Origin: Chlamydiota bacterium
GTDB taxonomy: Bacteria; Chlamydiota; Chlamydiia; Chlamydiales; Rhabdochlamydiaceae
Direction of reading: 5' to 3'
Assembly: GCA_021772335.1 (NCBI GenBank)
Contig: JAJFMD010000007.1
Span: 310,001 to 374,000 of the forward strand
DNA length: 64,000 nt
This document shows positions 16,956 through 27,000 of the stretch, piece after piece. The notes under the pieces are model-generated. The model was not told the DNA's origin and did no database searches. It saw only the letters and a list, made by a program, of their open reading frames with translations. Numbering within the stretch: position 1 is the first letter of the stretch; every line of letters starts with the position of its first letter. A program made the translations under genes and the position numbers.

Positions 16956-19101
16956 ACCTCCCTCTATAAAACTCTCTCATTTCTTGTAATAACTTTGTTT
17001 GAGTATCATAAGTTATAGGCATAGGAATCTGCTTAACAAAGGTTCTTCCATACCCTTTTTGCTTGAGACGATTATCTAAACATAAAATGGTTCCCCAATC
17101 GCTTTTCTTGCGAATCAACCGTCCGATTCCCTGTTCGAACTTCACAATTGCTTTGGGAATCGAATCATCAAAAAAAGGATCAAGCCCTTCCTTAAGAAGC
17201 TGATCCTTTCGAGCTAAAGTTAAAGGCTCATCAGGAACAGGAAAGGGGAGTTTGACAATGATTACTTGCCTTAATGAATGACCCGCAATATCTACTCCTT
17301 CCCAAAAAGAGTCTGTACCAAATAATACAGCAGACCCATTTTCAGAAAACTCTTCAATGAGTAAAGAGCGTTCCTTGTCTTTTTGACGCATCAATTTAAG
17401 ATTGGTTTGCTTTTGGACCCGTTGATAGCATCGATCCAGCATGTCATATGAGGTAAATAGGACAAGAACACCCCCTCTGCTAATTTCAATTGCATCAGAA
17501 ATCAAGCGAGAAGCTTCCTCAATGAATTGAGGATGATTAGGAGCACAGATATCATTGGGAAGAAAGAAGCGCGCCTGTTTTTCATATGCAAAAGGAGAAG
17601 GATATGTTTTCTGAGATAGTAACTCTTCATCAATGCCAAGACGTTGTTTGACATACTTAAATTCATTGCCAGCTGCCAAAGTTGCACTACATAAAACAGC
17701 AGTGTGTTTTTTTGCAAAAAAATTAGTTCTTAAATAAGAGGCAATATCAATTTGTGCAGCAACAAGAGAAAATCTAGGATAGGTAAGGGTCTTTTTACGC
17801 TCTATCCAACGTACATAAGAGGTGGACGAATCATTAGAAAAGAAATGTGTGAACCCATTTGTCATTTCATCAAGACGTTTTCCTAGCCCTTCGATTTCAA
17901 TTAGTAGATCTTCAATTTTTTGATGTGTAAAGCGTTCATTCAAGTAGCGCACTTCTTCTATAAGGAGAGAAAGTCTTTTGCTTAAACTAGAGAGTTTTTC
18001 CTCCAATCGATCAAAACAGGGGACGAGATATTCCTTCCAATCTTCTTGGTCATAAAGTCCATCTGGAAGCAACCATTTAGTTTCTCGACGTTCTTTTCTA
18101 CTATCAAAATGAAAATAGTCTTCAGACCAATGAGCAATGCGATCAAAAGCTTCAATAATGTATGTAAAGAGGTCTTTGGCCTCTTTGATGATATCAGTGC
18201 GAATGCGATTGCTTAGATCACCAAGTTCGGTATCCATGCGTTGATCTGCAAGGTTTTTTAGGAAATCAGCAAGTTGGATAAGAAGAGAATTTTCACGATT
18301 TTCAGCATAGAGCTGCGCAAGAAGATGAATCAATCTTCCTTGATCAAGACGAGTGGAAAGACTATCTACCGCAACATCTTCAAAGTTATGAGCCTCATCG
18401 AGAATGACATGTTCATATTCGGGAAGCACGCTCTGTTCGGATTCTTGAGATACTAAATCGCTGCAAAGAAGGTGATGATTACAAATGATAATTTTAGCCT
18501 CTTGTACTTTGCGACGAGCTTTAAAGAAAAAGCACCGTTTGAAATGAGGGCAATTATTATGAGTACAACTTTCCCAGTCCGCTTTCACACGATCCCATTT
18601 TTTTCCTTCAATTTGAAAAGGAAAGGAAGATAAAGAACCATCGCTTCTAACTTTTTCAGTACGACTATAAATTTTTTGATAAACGTGATGTTCATCTTCA
18701 TCAAGAAGGAGGGATTCTGAAAGGATTGCATCGAGTTTTCTTAGACAAAGATAGTTAGACATTCCTTTGATTAAAGCGACCGGGATTTCGCTGTTAAAAA
18801 GCTCTTGTAGGAAAGGAATTTCTTTTTTTAACAATTGCTCTTGAAGAGCGATTGTATAAGTTGAAATGACGGAACGCTGACCATATTTTATTGCCCACCA
18901 AAAAGCAGAGAGAAGATAAGCAAGACTTTTCCCCGTTCCAGCTTTGGCTTCGATCAATGCTATTAACCCTTGATCAAAAGCTTCGGCAACTTGCTCTGCC
19001 ATTTTCTCCTGACTCTCACGCTTTTCAAAATCACCCATTAAAGAGGCAATAGGGCCATTTTGATCAAAAAGCTGAGTAATAGCTGGAGTTTTAGAGGGCA
19101 C
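16894..19101 (-). CDS. dinG: DinG/XPD-family ATP-dependent DNA helicase
   Basis: Superfamily 2 helicase with an iron-sulphur domain, likely resolving unusual DNA structures in repair or replication. The 735-residue product shows Walker A (AKAGTGKSLAYLL, near residue 53), the DEAH box (VILDEAHNFED), Fe-S cysteines (CTHNNCPHFKRCFF, with a further Cys in ICNHHLLC), and C-terminal helicase motifs (FGTDSFWEGVDIAG and QGIGRLIRKKSDWG). It opens with GTG at 19101, 14 nt after the rpoD stop; no good ribosome-binding site is seen and an ATG occurs about 20 codons later. The last 20 or so codons run antisense through the tRNA-Ala gene, so the extreme C-terminus (SGIEPLTSTMPLLRSTN) is tRNA complement rather than conserved helicase sequence. 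Confidence 0.9.
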   Translation of the reverse strand: MPSKTPAITQLFDQNGPIASLMGDFEKRESQEKMAEQVAEAFDQGLIALIEAKAGTGKSLAYLLSAFWWAIKYGQRSVISTYTIALQEQLLKKEIPFLQELFNSEIPVALIKGMSNYLCLRKLDAILSESLLLDEDEHHVYQKIYSRTEKVRSDGSLSSFPFQIEGKKWDRVKADWESCTHNNCPHFKRCFFFKARRKVQEAKIIICNHHLLCSDLVSQESEQSVLPEYEHVILDEAHNFEDVAVDSLSTRLDQGRLIHLLAQLYAENRENSLLIQLADFLKNLADQRMDTELGDLSNRIRTDIIKEAKDLFTYIIEAFDRIAHWSEDYFHFDSRKERRETKWLLPDGLYDQEDWKEYLVPCFDRLEEKLSSLSKRLSLLIEEVRYLNERFTHQKIEDLLIEIEGLGKRLDEMTNGFTHFFSNDSSTSYVRWIERKKTLTYPRFSLVAAQIDIASYLRTNFFAKKHTAVLCSATLAAGNEFKYVKQRLGIDEELLSQKTYPSPFAYEKQARFFLPNDICAPNHPQFIEEASRLISDAIEISRGGVLVLFTSYDMLDRCYQRVQKQTNLKLMRQKDKERSLLIEEFSENGSAVLFGTDSFWEGVDIAGHSLRQVIIVKLPFPVPDEPLTLARKDQLLKEGLDPFFDDSIPKAIVKFEQGIGRLIRKKSDWGTILCLDNRLKQKGYGRTFVKQIPMPITYDTQTKLLQEMREFYRGRLECSGIEPLTSTMPLLRSTN

Positions 19102-19115
19102 GCATTGAGTTCTGG

Positions 19116-20780
19116 TTACTCGCCTTCAAGTAGGTCGAGAAAGGCTTGCAGTTGCTTAGAACGAGTTGGATGGCGCATTTTTCTCAAAGCTTTTGCTTCG
19201 ATTTGCCGCACCCTTTCGCGAGTCACTTTAAAACGCAATCCAACTTCTTCCAGAGTTTTTGGTTTGCCATCAAGCAGGCCAAAACGCTCAATCAATACAG
19301 TGCGTTCGCGATCGGTTAGGGTACATAAAACTTCGTTCATTTTATCTTTGAGGATCGAATAGCCCGTTGCTTCAGCAGGAGATTCTGTTGTCGTATCCTC
19401 GAGGAAATCACCAAACTGACTCTCTCCACCTTCGCCAACTTCGGCTTGCAGGGAGATCGGATGTTGGGCGATTTTGTAAATTTCGCGCACGCGCTCGGGA
19501 GTTAGCCCAAGTTCTTTGGCGAGTTCATCAGGAGTCGGTTCTCTTCCGGTCTCCATCATTAGCTTTTTTGCACCACGTAGCACTTTATTGATCGTTTCGA
19601 TCATATGCACAGGAATGCGAATCGTTCTTGCTTGATCAGCAATCGCACGCGTGACGGCCTGGCGAATCCACCATGTAGCATAGGTTGAGAATTTATAACC
19701 ACGACGGTACTCAAACTTCTCAACCGCTTTCATCAAGCCCATATTTCCCTCTTGAATCAAATCAAGAAAAGAAAGACCACGATTCGTATATTTTTTAGCG
19801 ATAGAGATTACGAGACGAAGGTTAGACTCGACCATCTCTCGTTTTGCTTCCTGGCTTTTATCCATCCAGCGCTGCAACATTCTCACATCTTTTTTAAACT
19901 CGTCTAATGTGCGCCCTGCAGCAAGTTCTCTTTTACGTAATTTTCGTTGAACAGCACATAGTTTCGCTGCAGCAAATTTGTTTTTCTCTGCTCTTGGCTC
20001 AAGATCGCGCATCTCTTTTTCTAAAGTCAAAAAGCGCTCATAAGAGCGAAGAATCACTTCACCAAAATCTTCAATTACATTGTGGCGAAAATGCAATCTT
20101 CTCAAGTAAGATTGTGTACGAATTCTCGATTTTTCAATCTCTTCATTGATTTTGATGCGATCTGCTTTTTTTAGTTTGGGCTGATAGAGCTTTTCGAGCT
20201 CGCCTTGAATAAACTGATCTTCGTCTTTCAGAAATTTACAAACTTTAGTAAGTATATCGAGGAAAGCTTGCTTGTTTTCTACAGCCTTTTCAGTAATTAC
20301 CTTATCAAAACGTTCTTTGCCATTATTGATATAAAGAGCGATTGAAATTGCTTCACGGCTCGAATAGCGGAAACGCATGATAATCCGCTCGATTTGCATC
20401 TGAGCTTTTTCAATACGTTTTGAAATCTCAACTTCTTCTTCTCGAGAGAGTAGAGGAACAGATCCCATTTCTTTGAGATACATTCTTACAGGATCATCGC
20501 TAGTTCCCTCTGTTCGCCTTGAAACTCCTTCAAGTTCCTTGGCCTCTTTCTTACGCTCTTTTTGGCGGTCAACCTCAGCTTGATTGAGAACTTGGATATC
20601 CATTCCGCTTAAGTAGATCAACACCTGGTCAATTTGCTCAGGCGCATCAAAGCTCATAGGTAGGATTTCATTGATCTCCTCATAGGTAATATATCCCTGC
20701 TCTTTAGCGAGAGAGACTATTTCCTCGATTTTTTTCTGATGTTGCTGGTTAAATGAGTTACTAAAAGTTGAGTTCGACAT
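19116..20780 (-). CDS. rpoD: Primary RNA polymerase sigma factor (sigma-66/70)
   Basis: Housekeeping sigma factor, 554 residues. Region 1.2 ([17 protein letters not shown]), region 2 ([19 protein letters not shown], then [15 protein letters not shown] and the -10 recognition helix), region 3 ([18 protein letters not shown]) and region 4 with the -35 recognition helix ([20 protein letters not shown]) are all present. An insertion between regions 1.2 and 2, rich in Lys/Arg, is typical of primary sigma factors. The N-terminal part resembles region 1.1 ([20 protein letters not shown]). A promoter with consensus -35 lies 80 nt upstream. The arrangement rpoD, small membrane protein, rpsT matches Chlamydia CT615-CT617 as I recall it, here interrupted by coiA. 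Confidence 0.98.
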   Translation of the reverse strand: MSNSTFSNSFNQQHQKKIEEIVSLAKEQGYITYEEINEILPMSFDAPEQIDQVLIYLSGMDIQVLNQAEVDRQKERKKEAKELEGVSRRTEGTSDDPVRMYLKEMGSVPLLSREEEVEISKRIEKAQMQIERIIMRFRYSSREAISIALYINNGKERFDKVITEKAVENKQAFLDILTKVCKFLKDEDQFIQGELEKLYQPKLKKADRIKINEEIEKSRIRTQSYLRRLHFRHNVIEDFGEVILRSYERFLTLEKEMRDLEPRAEKNKFAAAKLCAVQRKLRKRELAAGRTLDEFKKDVRMLQRWMDKSQEAKREMVESNLRLVISIAKKYTNRGLSFLDLIQEGNMGLMKAVEKFEYRRGYKFSTYATWWIRQAVTRAIADQARTIRIPVHMIETINKVLRGAKKLMMETGREPTPDELAKELGLTPERVREIYKIAQHPISLQAEVGEGGESQFGDFLEDTTTESPAEATGYSILKDKMNEVLCTLTDRERTVLIERFGLLDGKPKTLEEVGLRFKVTRERVRQIEAKALRKMRHPTRSKQLQAFLDLLEGE

Positions 20781-20859
20781 CTATTTACATCAAATATTTA
20801 AGGATTTTTGAGCGAAAAAAGAAAAAGGGCACACCTTTCCCCTAAAAATTAGAACTCTA

Positions 20860-20888
20860 ACTATCGGATACTAAAAGGTTCTTGTCAA
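20860..20888 (-). promoter_or_regulatory. rpoD promoter
   Basis: Read on the minus strand: TTGACA (20888-20883) as perfect -35, 17-nt spacer, GATAGT (20865-20860) as -10. Transcription would start near 20853, giving an rpoD leader of about 70 nt. The site lies in the 121-bp gap between the divergent rpoD and coiA genes. Confidence 0.6.
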
Positions 20889-20901
20889 GTCGAGAAGTAG
20901 C

Positions 20902-21741
20902 ATGCAACTCATCGCCTTTGAAAATGGAAAAATTATTTCAACCATCCAGGCAGATCGTAAACGCGATTACACCTGCCCAGAGTGCAAAAGAATCCTTCGA
21001 TTTAGAGAGGGTCCCTATCGTCATCCCCATTTCTATCATCTCGTACACAACCCAGCCTGCAGTCAATCAAAAAAGATTTTAGCTCATATCCATATCCAAA
21101 TTGAGCTGCTAAAGATGATTCCCTCAAATACAGCCCAAATTGAAAAATATTTTTATAAAATTAATCGCACAACAGACATCTATTGGCCAGAGCAAAACAT
21201 TGTCTTTGAAATTCAATGTTCTCCAATTTCTTTCCATGAAGCTTATAACCGCATTATTGATTACCGCAGTCAAGGACTAGAGCCCATTTGGATTCTTCAT
21301 GATTATCAATTCAATAAACAAAAGCTTTCGCCGGCAGAAAGGTTTTTGAGATCATCTACGACATGCTATTATACCAACATGAGCATCAACTTTCCTGGAA
21401 AAATCTACGATCAAATTGAGCTAATTTCTTATTCAAGACGTACCTACAAGAGTAGACCCTACTACATAGATATTGCACAGCCAAAAAGAAGATCTGTTAA
21501 AGCCCCTCCAATTTCTGTTCCCTATTGGATTCTCAAAAAAATTAAAGCATCTAAAATATTATTTGATGGCGATGTAATCGATATGATTTACAGAAGGATG
21601 GTTTTATCCAATGAGCTATTTCCTAAAAGAAAAGATAATCGATCTATTTGGTGGAAAATCCTCGATTTCATCCTTTTTTTCCATTTTCATATGATTAAAG
21701 AGATCTACTCAGAGGACAATAAGTCTCATCATGATGAATAA
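20902..21741 (+). CDS. Competence protein CoiA-like nuclease family
   Basis: A 279-residue homologue of CoiA, a transformation-associated protein with a PD-(D/E)XK nuclease-like core. A zinc-ribbon-like N-terminus (YTCPECKRILRFR, then HPHFYHL) is followed by the nuclease core: TTDIYWPEQNIVFEIQ supplies Asp, Glu and Gln, and SPISFHEAYNRIIDY is the conserved CoiA helix, ending in LEPIWILHDYQ. The C-terminal third is variable and basic. It is transcribed divergently from rpoD and lies between rpoD and the small membrane gene, a position where I recall no gene in Chlamydia. Its 3' end overlaps the convergent neighbour by 13 nt. Whether it serves DNA uptake or RecBCD-independent nucleolysis is unknown. 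Confidence 0.8.
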   Translation: MQLIAFENGKIISTIQADRKRDYTCPECKRILRFREGPYRHPHFYHLVHNPACSQSKKILAHIHIQIELLKMIPSNTAQIEKYFYKINRTTDIYWPEQNIVFEIQCSPISFHEAYNRIIDYRSQGLEPIWILHDYQFNKQKLSPAERFLRSSTTCYYTNMSINFPGKIYDQIELISYSRRTYKSRPYYIDIAQPKRRSVKAPPISVPYWILKKIKASKILFDGDVIDMIYRRMVLSNELFPKRKDNRSIWWKILDFILFFHFHMIKEIYSEDNKSHHDE

Positions 21742-22178
21742 GCTTCCTGTTTTTCTAAAAATTTCTTCAATCCGTAAAAATAAAAAGTGAGAGCAAAAGC
21801 CAAAAAAGAACGAATTGCCGCTTTATAAGGGGGGAGCTTTTGAATAGCATTGTAATCGGGATTCTTGGGATCAAACCACGCAGTCCACTGCCGCTTCTTA
21901 ATACTTTCCAAAGCTTTTTCTGCGGCATAGTGATTGAGATACAATACTTTTTTCAACTCGCTATAACCCTCATATCGATTTCCCGAGATTGTAAAGAAAT
22001 ATTTTAATCCTATAGCATACTTAGATTCATTGAGTTCAATCAGGCTATATTGCTCAATATTTACCCTAGCTAAACTCTTCAACCGATAACATTTCCAGCT
22101 CTGCATTGAGGCTTGAATACCAAATAGAAGAGCTATTGCTGAGCTAACAGCGATGACTAAAATCCAAAGATTGCGCAT
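21729..22178 (-). CDS. DUF3592-like small membrane protein
   Basis: A 149-residue protein with two hydrophobic segments (about residues 3-24 and 123-138) flanking a soluble domain. The soluble part has the pattern of DUF3592 proteins: a strand segment (YAIGLKYFFTISGNRYEGYS), then a helix and a WFDPKNPDYNAI motif corresponding to the usual DPxNP. Function of the family is unknown. The position between rpoD and rpsT corresponds to CT616 in Chlamydia as I recall it. It is divergent from rpsT with an 84-bp promoter gap, and overlaps the convergent coiA-like gene by 13 nt. The ATG start is clear though no strong ribosome-binding site is visible. Confidence 0.75.
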   Translation of the reverse strand: MRNLWILVIAVSSAIALLFGIQASMQSWKCYRLKSLARVNIEQYSLIELNESKYAIGLKYFFTISGNRYEGYSELKKVLYLNHYAAEKALESIKKRQWTAWFDPKNPDYNAIQKLPPYKAAIRSFLAFALTFYFYGLKKFLEKQEAYSS

Positions 22179-22193
22179 TTTGTTTCCATAGTT

Positions 22194-22222
22194 TTGACGT
22201 ATTTAAGCCTTTAAGCTATACT
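22194..22222 (+). promoter_or_regulatory. rpsT promoter
   Basis: TTGACG at 22194-22199 and TATACT at 22217-22222 with a 17-nt spacer: five of six matches to consensus in each box. This is the best promoter in the window. The rpsT ATG is 40 nt downstream with GAGG just before it. Confidence 0.8.
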
Positions 22223-22262
22223 ATCTCAAAATGATTAAATTTAACTTTTAACATGAGGAATC

Positions 22263-22544
22263 ATGGCACAAGACAAAGAATCCGCCAAGAAAAAAACTAA
22301 ACGTCCAACAGCTCAAAAACGGGACATTCAAAATGCTAAAAAGAACCTGATTAATAAGTCTTTTAAATCACAGGTACGTACAGCAATTACTACTCTTGAA
22401 AAAGCTGTTAAATCTAGTGATAAATCCAACGTTACTGCACAGATTAATTCTGTCTATAGCCTAATGGATAAAGGCGTTAAGAAAGGAGTTTTTAAACTCA
22501 ATAAAGCTGCACGCATCAAATCTCGCTTATCTAAATTTGCTTAA
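22263..22544 (+). CDS. rpsT: 30S ribosomal protein S20
   Basis: Primary 16S rRNA-binding protein of the small subunit. The 93-residue product is strongly basic and helical, with the S20 signature arrangement: SAKKKTKRPTAQKRDIQNA at the N-terminus, SQVRTAITTLEKAV in the middle and KGVFKLNKAARIKSRLSKF at the C-terminus. GAGG lies 4 nt before the ATG, and a strong promoter is 40 nt upstream. Its last 14 nt overlap the 3' end of convergent recD. Confidence 0.97.
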   Translation: MAQDKESAKKKTKRPTAQKRDIQNAKKNLINKSFKSQVRTAITTLEKAVKSSDKSNVTAQINSVYSLMDKGVKKGVFKLNKAARIKSRLSKFA

Positions 22545-24066
22545 GAAATCTCTTAGGCAAATTCGATTTTCTTCGAGATTTCCGCTGAATACTTTCTCCA
22601 ATCTTTTGCTGGTCACCGATTGCTAATACAGATTCTTTTGCACGCGTGACCGCTGTATACAGCACCTCTCTCCCAAAAACTTCTGATCCTTGTGGGATTA
22701 CAAGCGCAACACGATTGTATTCGCTGCCTTGGCTTTTATGCACAGATAAACAATATGCATATTCATAGGTCGGCAACAAAGCCTCGGGAATTTCTCTTAA
22801 CTCATTTGAAGAGAAATAAGCAGTAGATCCTTGCTCTTTATGCACGAGCAAGCCTATCTCACCATTATACAACCCGAGCTTGGGTGCATTTCTCGTAATG
22901 AGAATGGGAATGATAAGATCTTTATTTTTGCTTCTATAATGTTGATAAAAAAATCGATTCATTGCATCGACACCAAATGGTCCTTTGCGCAAACAAGAAA
23001 GAATACGAAAGCGATTCATTTCCTCGAGTAAATTTTCAATATTTTGCTGATCTGTGAAGCAAAAATGCTTTTCCATTTCTTCTAACAAAATCTGATAAAT
23101 TTCTCTTATCGTATACTTTTCCATATCAACAAAATTGAGAACTTCGGAATTCTTCTCTTGTAAAATTGAAAAGACTTCATGCTCATCACCTCGATTGCAA
23201 GCATCTGCAAGATCTAGAATCTCAGGATTTTCGCAGCGAACATTTCTTGATAAGGCTGTTAGAGGAAAAGCTCCTTGCCTAGCAATTTCAACAATGTCAG
23301 CAAAAATACTCCCTTGTTCAACTGGAGAGAGCTGATCACAATCACCCATTAGTACCACACGAGTCTTAGAGGAAAGCCGTTCTAGCAAAAGAGTAAACAT
23401 ACGCGCATCAATCATCGAACATTCATCGACAATAATTAACTCACTATTTTCCATAAGATAAGAGTCTTTTAATAGGTGATGCAAAGTTCCATAGTGAATC
23501 TCATGCTCTCCAACCAAATCGGAAATACTCGAATAGAGATGCGCTGCAGCTTTACCTGTTGGGGCACAAAGCGTGATTTTTTTAAAATGCCTAGCTATTT
23601 GTTTAGCCGTATAAGTTTTACCACACCCTGGCCCTCCGATTAGAACTGAAAAGGAGGTTTTTAAAGCCATCAAATATGCCTTTTTTTGCTCACTGTTCAA
23701 AGTATTTTCATAAGGCTCTAAAGGTAGGGGCAGAGGAAAATTTTTTACTCTTAATAAAGCTTGAAGAATGAGACTCTCACATCTCCAATTCTTTTGAAAA
23801 TAGAGTGAATTTTCATAGAGAGCCCAGGAGAGATTGCTGTCTAAGCTATGAGCTTCAACATTTTCTGCCCAACTAACCTGGGAGCCCTGAGAAAGATCGA
23901 AACAAAGATGCCCTTCTCGATGCGAATGCATTAATAAAGCCAGTAAAAGTGCTTTATCCTCATCCTCAGCGCCCATAGTCACCGCAAAATGATAATCAAG
24001 AGGGTCTAACAACTCTTTTTTCATATATTCCTTTAAAAGAGGAAAAGAGGCTTTTAAATCTCGCAT
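22531..24066 (-). CDS. recD: Exodeoxyribonuclease V alpha subunit RecD
   Basis: The 5'-3' helicase subunit of RecBCD. I start at the ATG at 24066 (MRDLKASFPLL..., 511 residues), which has GAGAGGA about 9-11 nt upstream and overlaps recB by 13 nt; the open frame extends further but lies within recB. Walker A is IGGPGCGKTYTAKQI, Walker B VDECSMIDARM, and the C-terminal UvrD_C_2 motif is AYCLSVHKSQGSEYNRV followed by LYTAVTRAKESVLAIGD. The gene is last in a recC-recB-recD operon with overlapping junctions. It is a little shorter than enterobacterial RecD (about 600). The 3' end overlaps rpsT by 14 nt. Confidence 0.92.
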   Translation of the reverse strand: MRDLKASFPLLKEYMKKELLDPLDYHFAVTMGAEDEDKALLLALLMHSHREGHLCFDLSQGSQVSWAENVEAHSLDSNLSWALYENSLYFQKNWRCESLILQALLRVKNFPLPLPLEPYENTLNSEQKKAYLMALKTSFSVLIGGPGCGKTYTAKQIARHFKKITLCAPTGKAAAHLYSSISDLVGEHEIHYGTLHHLLKDSYLMENSELIIVDECSMIDARMFTLLLERLSSKTRVVLMGDCDQLSPVEQGSIFADIVEIARQGAFPLTALSRNVRCENPEILDLADACNRGDEHEVFSILQEKNSEVLNFVDMEKYTIREIYQILLEEMEKHFCFTDQQNIENLLEEMNRFRILSCLRKGPFGVDAMNRFFYQHYRSKNKDLIIPILITRNAPKLGLYNGEIGLLVHKEQGSTAYFSSNELREIPEALLPTYEYAYCLSVHKSQGSEYNRVALVIPQGSEVFGREVLYTAVTRAKESVLAIGDQQKIGESIQRKSRRKSNLPKRFLKQI

Positions 24067-27000
24067 AAAGCAACCATCCTCTCTTCTAATAGGTTGCGGC
24101 TCGGGATAAAGTGATAGATTCCCATTCCACGCACAAAGAAATATATGACACCTCCAAAGCACTGATCAAAAGAACGATTGCATTTTTCAAGATGTCTTTT
24201 TAATGCTTCGGTATAAATCGCGCCTTGCATCTCATATTGATGCTTATTCATTACTTGCTGCAACTTTTCAGCACAATAATCGCTATCACTGTTTCCTAAA
24301 CGATTTGTTTTCCAATCGACGATATAATAAAGCCCCTTATATTCAAAAACGAGATCTATGACACCACACATACTTATCTGCTTATCAATATAGGTAAAAT
24401 TCATTTCTACTTGACTACACAAGCGATCGATTTCATCAAAACAAAACGTTACATTACCGAGATCAATAGGAGAGTAAAGCGCTCTTTTAAGCATTAAAAT
24501 AACAGTCTCATCCCACCCAGTAAGATGCGTATTCATCAGTTCCTTTTTAACCAGATGCTCTAAATCTCTATTTGATGATTTTAAAAAGCGTTCGATAAGT
24601 TTATGAATGACTATACCAGTTTCAGCTCCTTCAGGCAAAGTATGTACATTTTGTTCTTCTGTATCGCGTTTATCGCTTTGTTCATATTTTAAGAGAGAAT
24701 CATCTCTTTTTTGAAGACGCGCTAATGAAGAAAATGATTCTAGATAGTGCCTTTCAAACTGGAGATCTAAATGAGGAGGCTGAACTAAAACAGGCACACT
24801 ACTAGTTATTTCAAAAAAAGGAGAACTGACTTGATCGATAACAGAGTATGTAATCCCTTGATGTTTAACTTGGTTCAAATACTCTGTCACACTTGCAAGA
24901 GAGAGAGTTTCGAGACTATTGCCAATTAATTCAGTTAAGAAAAGTTCAATCGGCGCCGCTTGTCCTTCAGCAACACTTTGTACCTTTTTTGAAAAAGCGG
25001 CAAAAAGATAACAGCGCTGCTTAGCGCGTGTCATTGCGACATAGAGAAGCCTCATTTTTTCAGCATCTTTTTCTTCGATGTTTTTTTTACTTAATCTTTC
25101 ATCAGACTCAACTGAAGAGAGATAATCGCCCTGTTTACTTTTAACTCGCACAATTTCTTCACGCATGAAATGACGAGAACAAAGTCCTAAACAAAATACA
25201 ATCTGAAATTCCAATCCCTTACTCATATGCATCGTCATTATCTGCACACTATCTCTCTTTTCTGCTGAGCGCAGAATGAATGCAGAATTTTCTTCCTCAG
25301 CAGTTTTTCCCCATTCTTCGAGTAATAGTAAAATTGCTTCAGGAGCTAAGCATTCATTGATTTCCCTTTCAACAAGGAGCTCAGCAACTTGGTATAGAGC
25401 TTGGACAAAACTATCTTCACGCTCTGTGACAATGCGATGTAAAACCGTCTGATTGAAACCAAAAGTCGAATGAAGAAATTGATCAAAAAAGGTGCCAAAA
25501 CCCCGTTGCTGTAATGTGTCAACCAATGGAGAAAATTCCTTTTGGACTGAGATAAAGTACTGATTGCTTTCTCCTTCAATCAAATCAGATCGATCCCAAT
25601 GAAAAAAAGGAGAAGTCAACAGCAGTTTAAATGCACTAAGATCATAACAATGTATTGCAGCTCTCAAAAGATCGCGCATACAATCAAAAGCAAAACTTTT
25701 GATTATAGATTCGCTTCTGAGTATAGATGATGAAATGTTCTTTTCTTTTAAATAAGCATAAAGCCTACGCGCTTGAAAACGATCTTTGACTAATATTGCA
25801 ATTTCATCAGGGGCAATATCCTTAGCAATTAACCTTTGAATTTCAGTAGAGATAAAAGGGAAAAAGCACTCTCTTTCTAAACGTGTTGTTGGCCACCTTC
25901 GCTCCCTTTGAGGATCTTCTTCAGCCAGACAAAAATCTAGCGCTGCTTTGCCATCATCAAGATCTTGATGACGTTTTTCAGGAATTGATTTCACCGCATG
26001 ATAATCTAATACACTGTCATGATAAGGAAGTTTTAACCACTTCTTCTCACTAAAGAGAAAATTTAGTGCTTTGATCAGCTCCGGTTCTGAACGGTAATTT
26101 GTCGATAAATACGAGAGATTACCAACCACATTTGCAGCATTTAAGTAAGTATAGAGATCTGCATTGCGAAAAGCATAAATTGATTGTTTAGGATCACCCA
26201 CAAGACAGCAGCAATAAAGAGGAGGATTACGATTAAAAAAGAGTTTCGAGAAAATATTCCACTGTCTTTGATCGGTATCCTGAAATTCATCGATGATTAC
26301 AGCATCATATTTACTCGCTGCATTTTCGATAAAAGATGTTTTCTGTAATGACTCTTCAACCTGACGTAAAATCTCATCAGGAGAAAGCAGCAACCTGCTC
26401 TTCATTTCTTTACTTAAAAATTCACGCAACTCATTGCCTAACAAAAGCAAAAGTCGATGAGGATCGCTTAACGGCAAAAGATCCGGAGCAAAATAATCGT
26501 AGAGGGTTAATAAAGTCAGCTTTTCTGGAATCTTTCGATTCTTCTTAAGATTGTCGCGGTTTAATAGAGAAAGAAACTGATTATTGAGTGAAATCACCCT
26601 ATCAAATTGCGCCTTATCACATGTTTTTTCAGCTAAAATTTTGTTCCATAAATGGGCTGCTTCTTTTTCTTTAAGTTTCTTAAAAAATGAAGATTCCTTC
26701 TCCCAAATGCTGAAAAAATTATCGGGAAATGAGTGTTTTTCTAAATTTTCTAAAAATGACTGGTAAGCGTGATCAAATGAACTAAGCGATTCGAGAATAA
26801 GGTGACTATTTGCCATATCGATTAAACGATCACATAAGTAATTGATATTGTTGTTAAATGAGGAAAGTATGAGAGCCAATTGACCGCTGCTAATCAATTC
26901 TGCGTTAAGATGTTTTGTTAAAAAAACTCTAGCAAGATCTCTTAATTGAACTTTCCAATTTGAGGCTTCTTCTTCAGGAAGTTCTTCTAATTGTGCTTCA

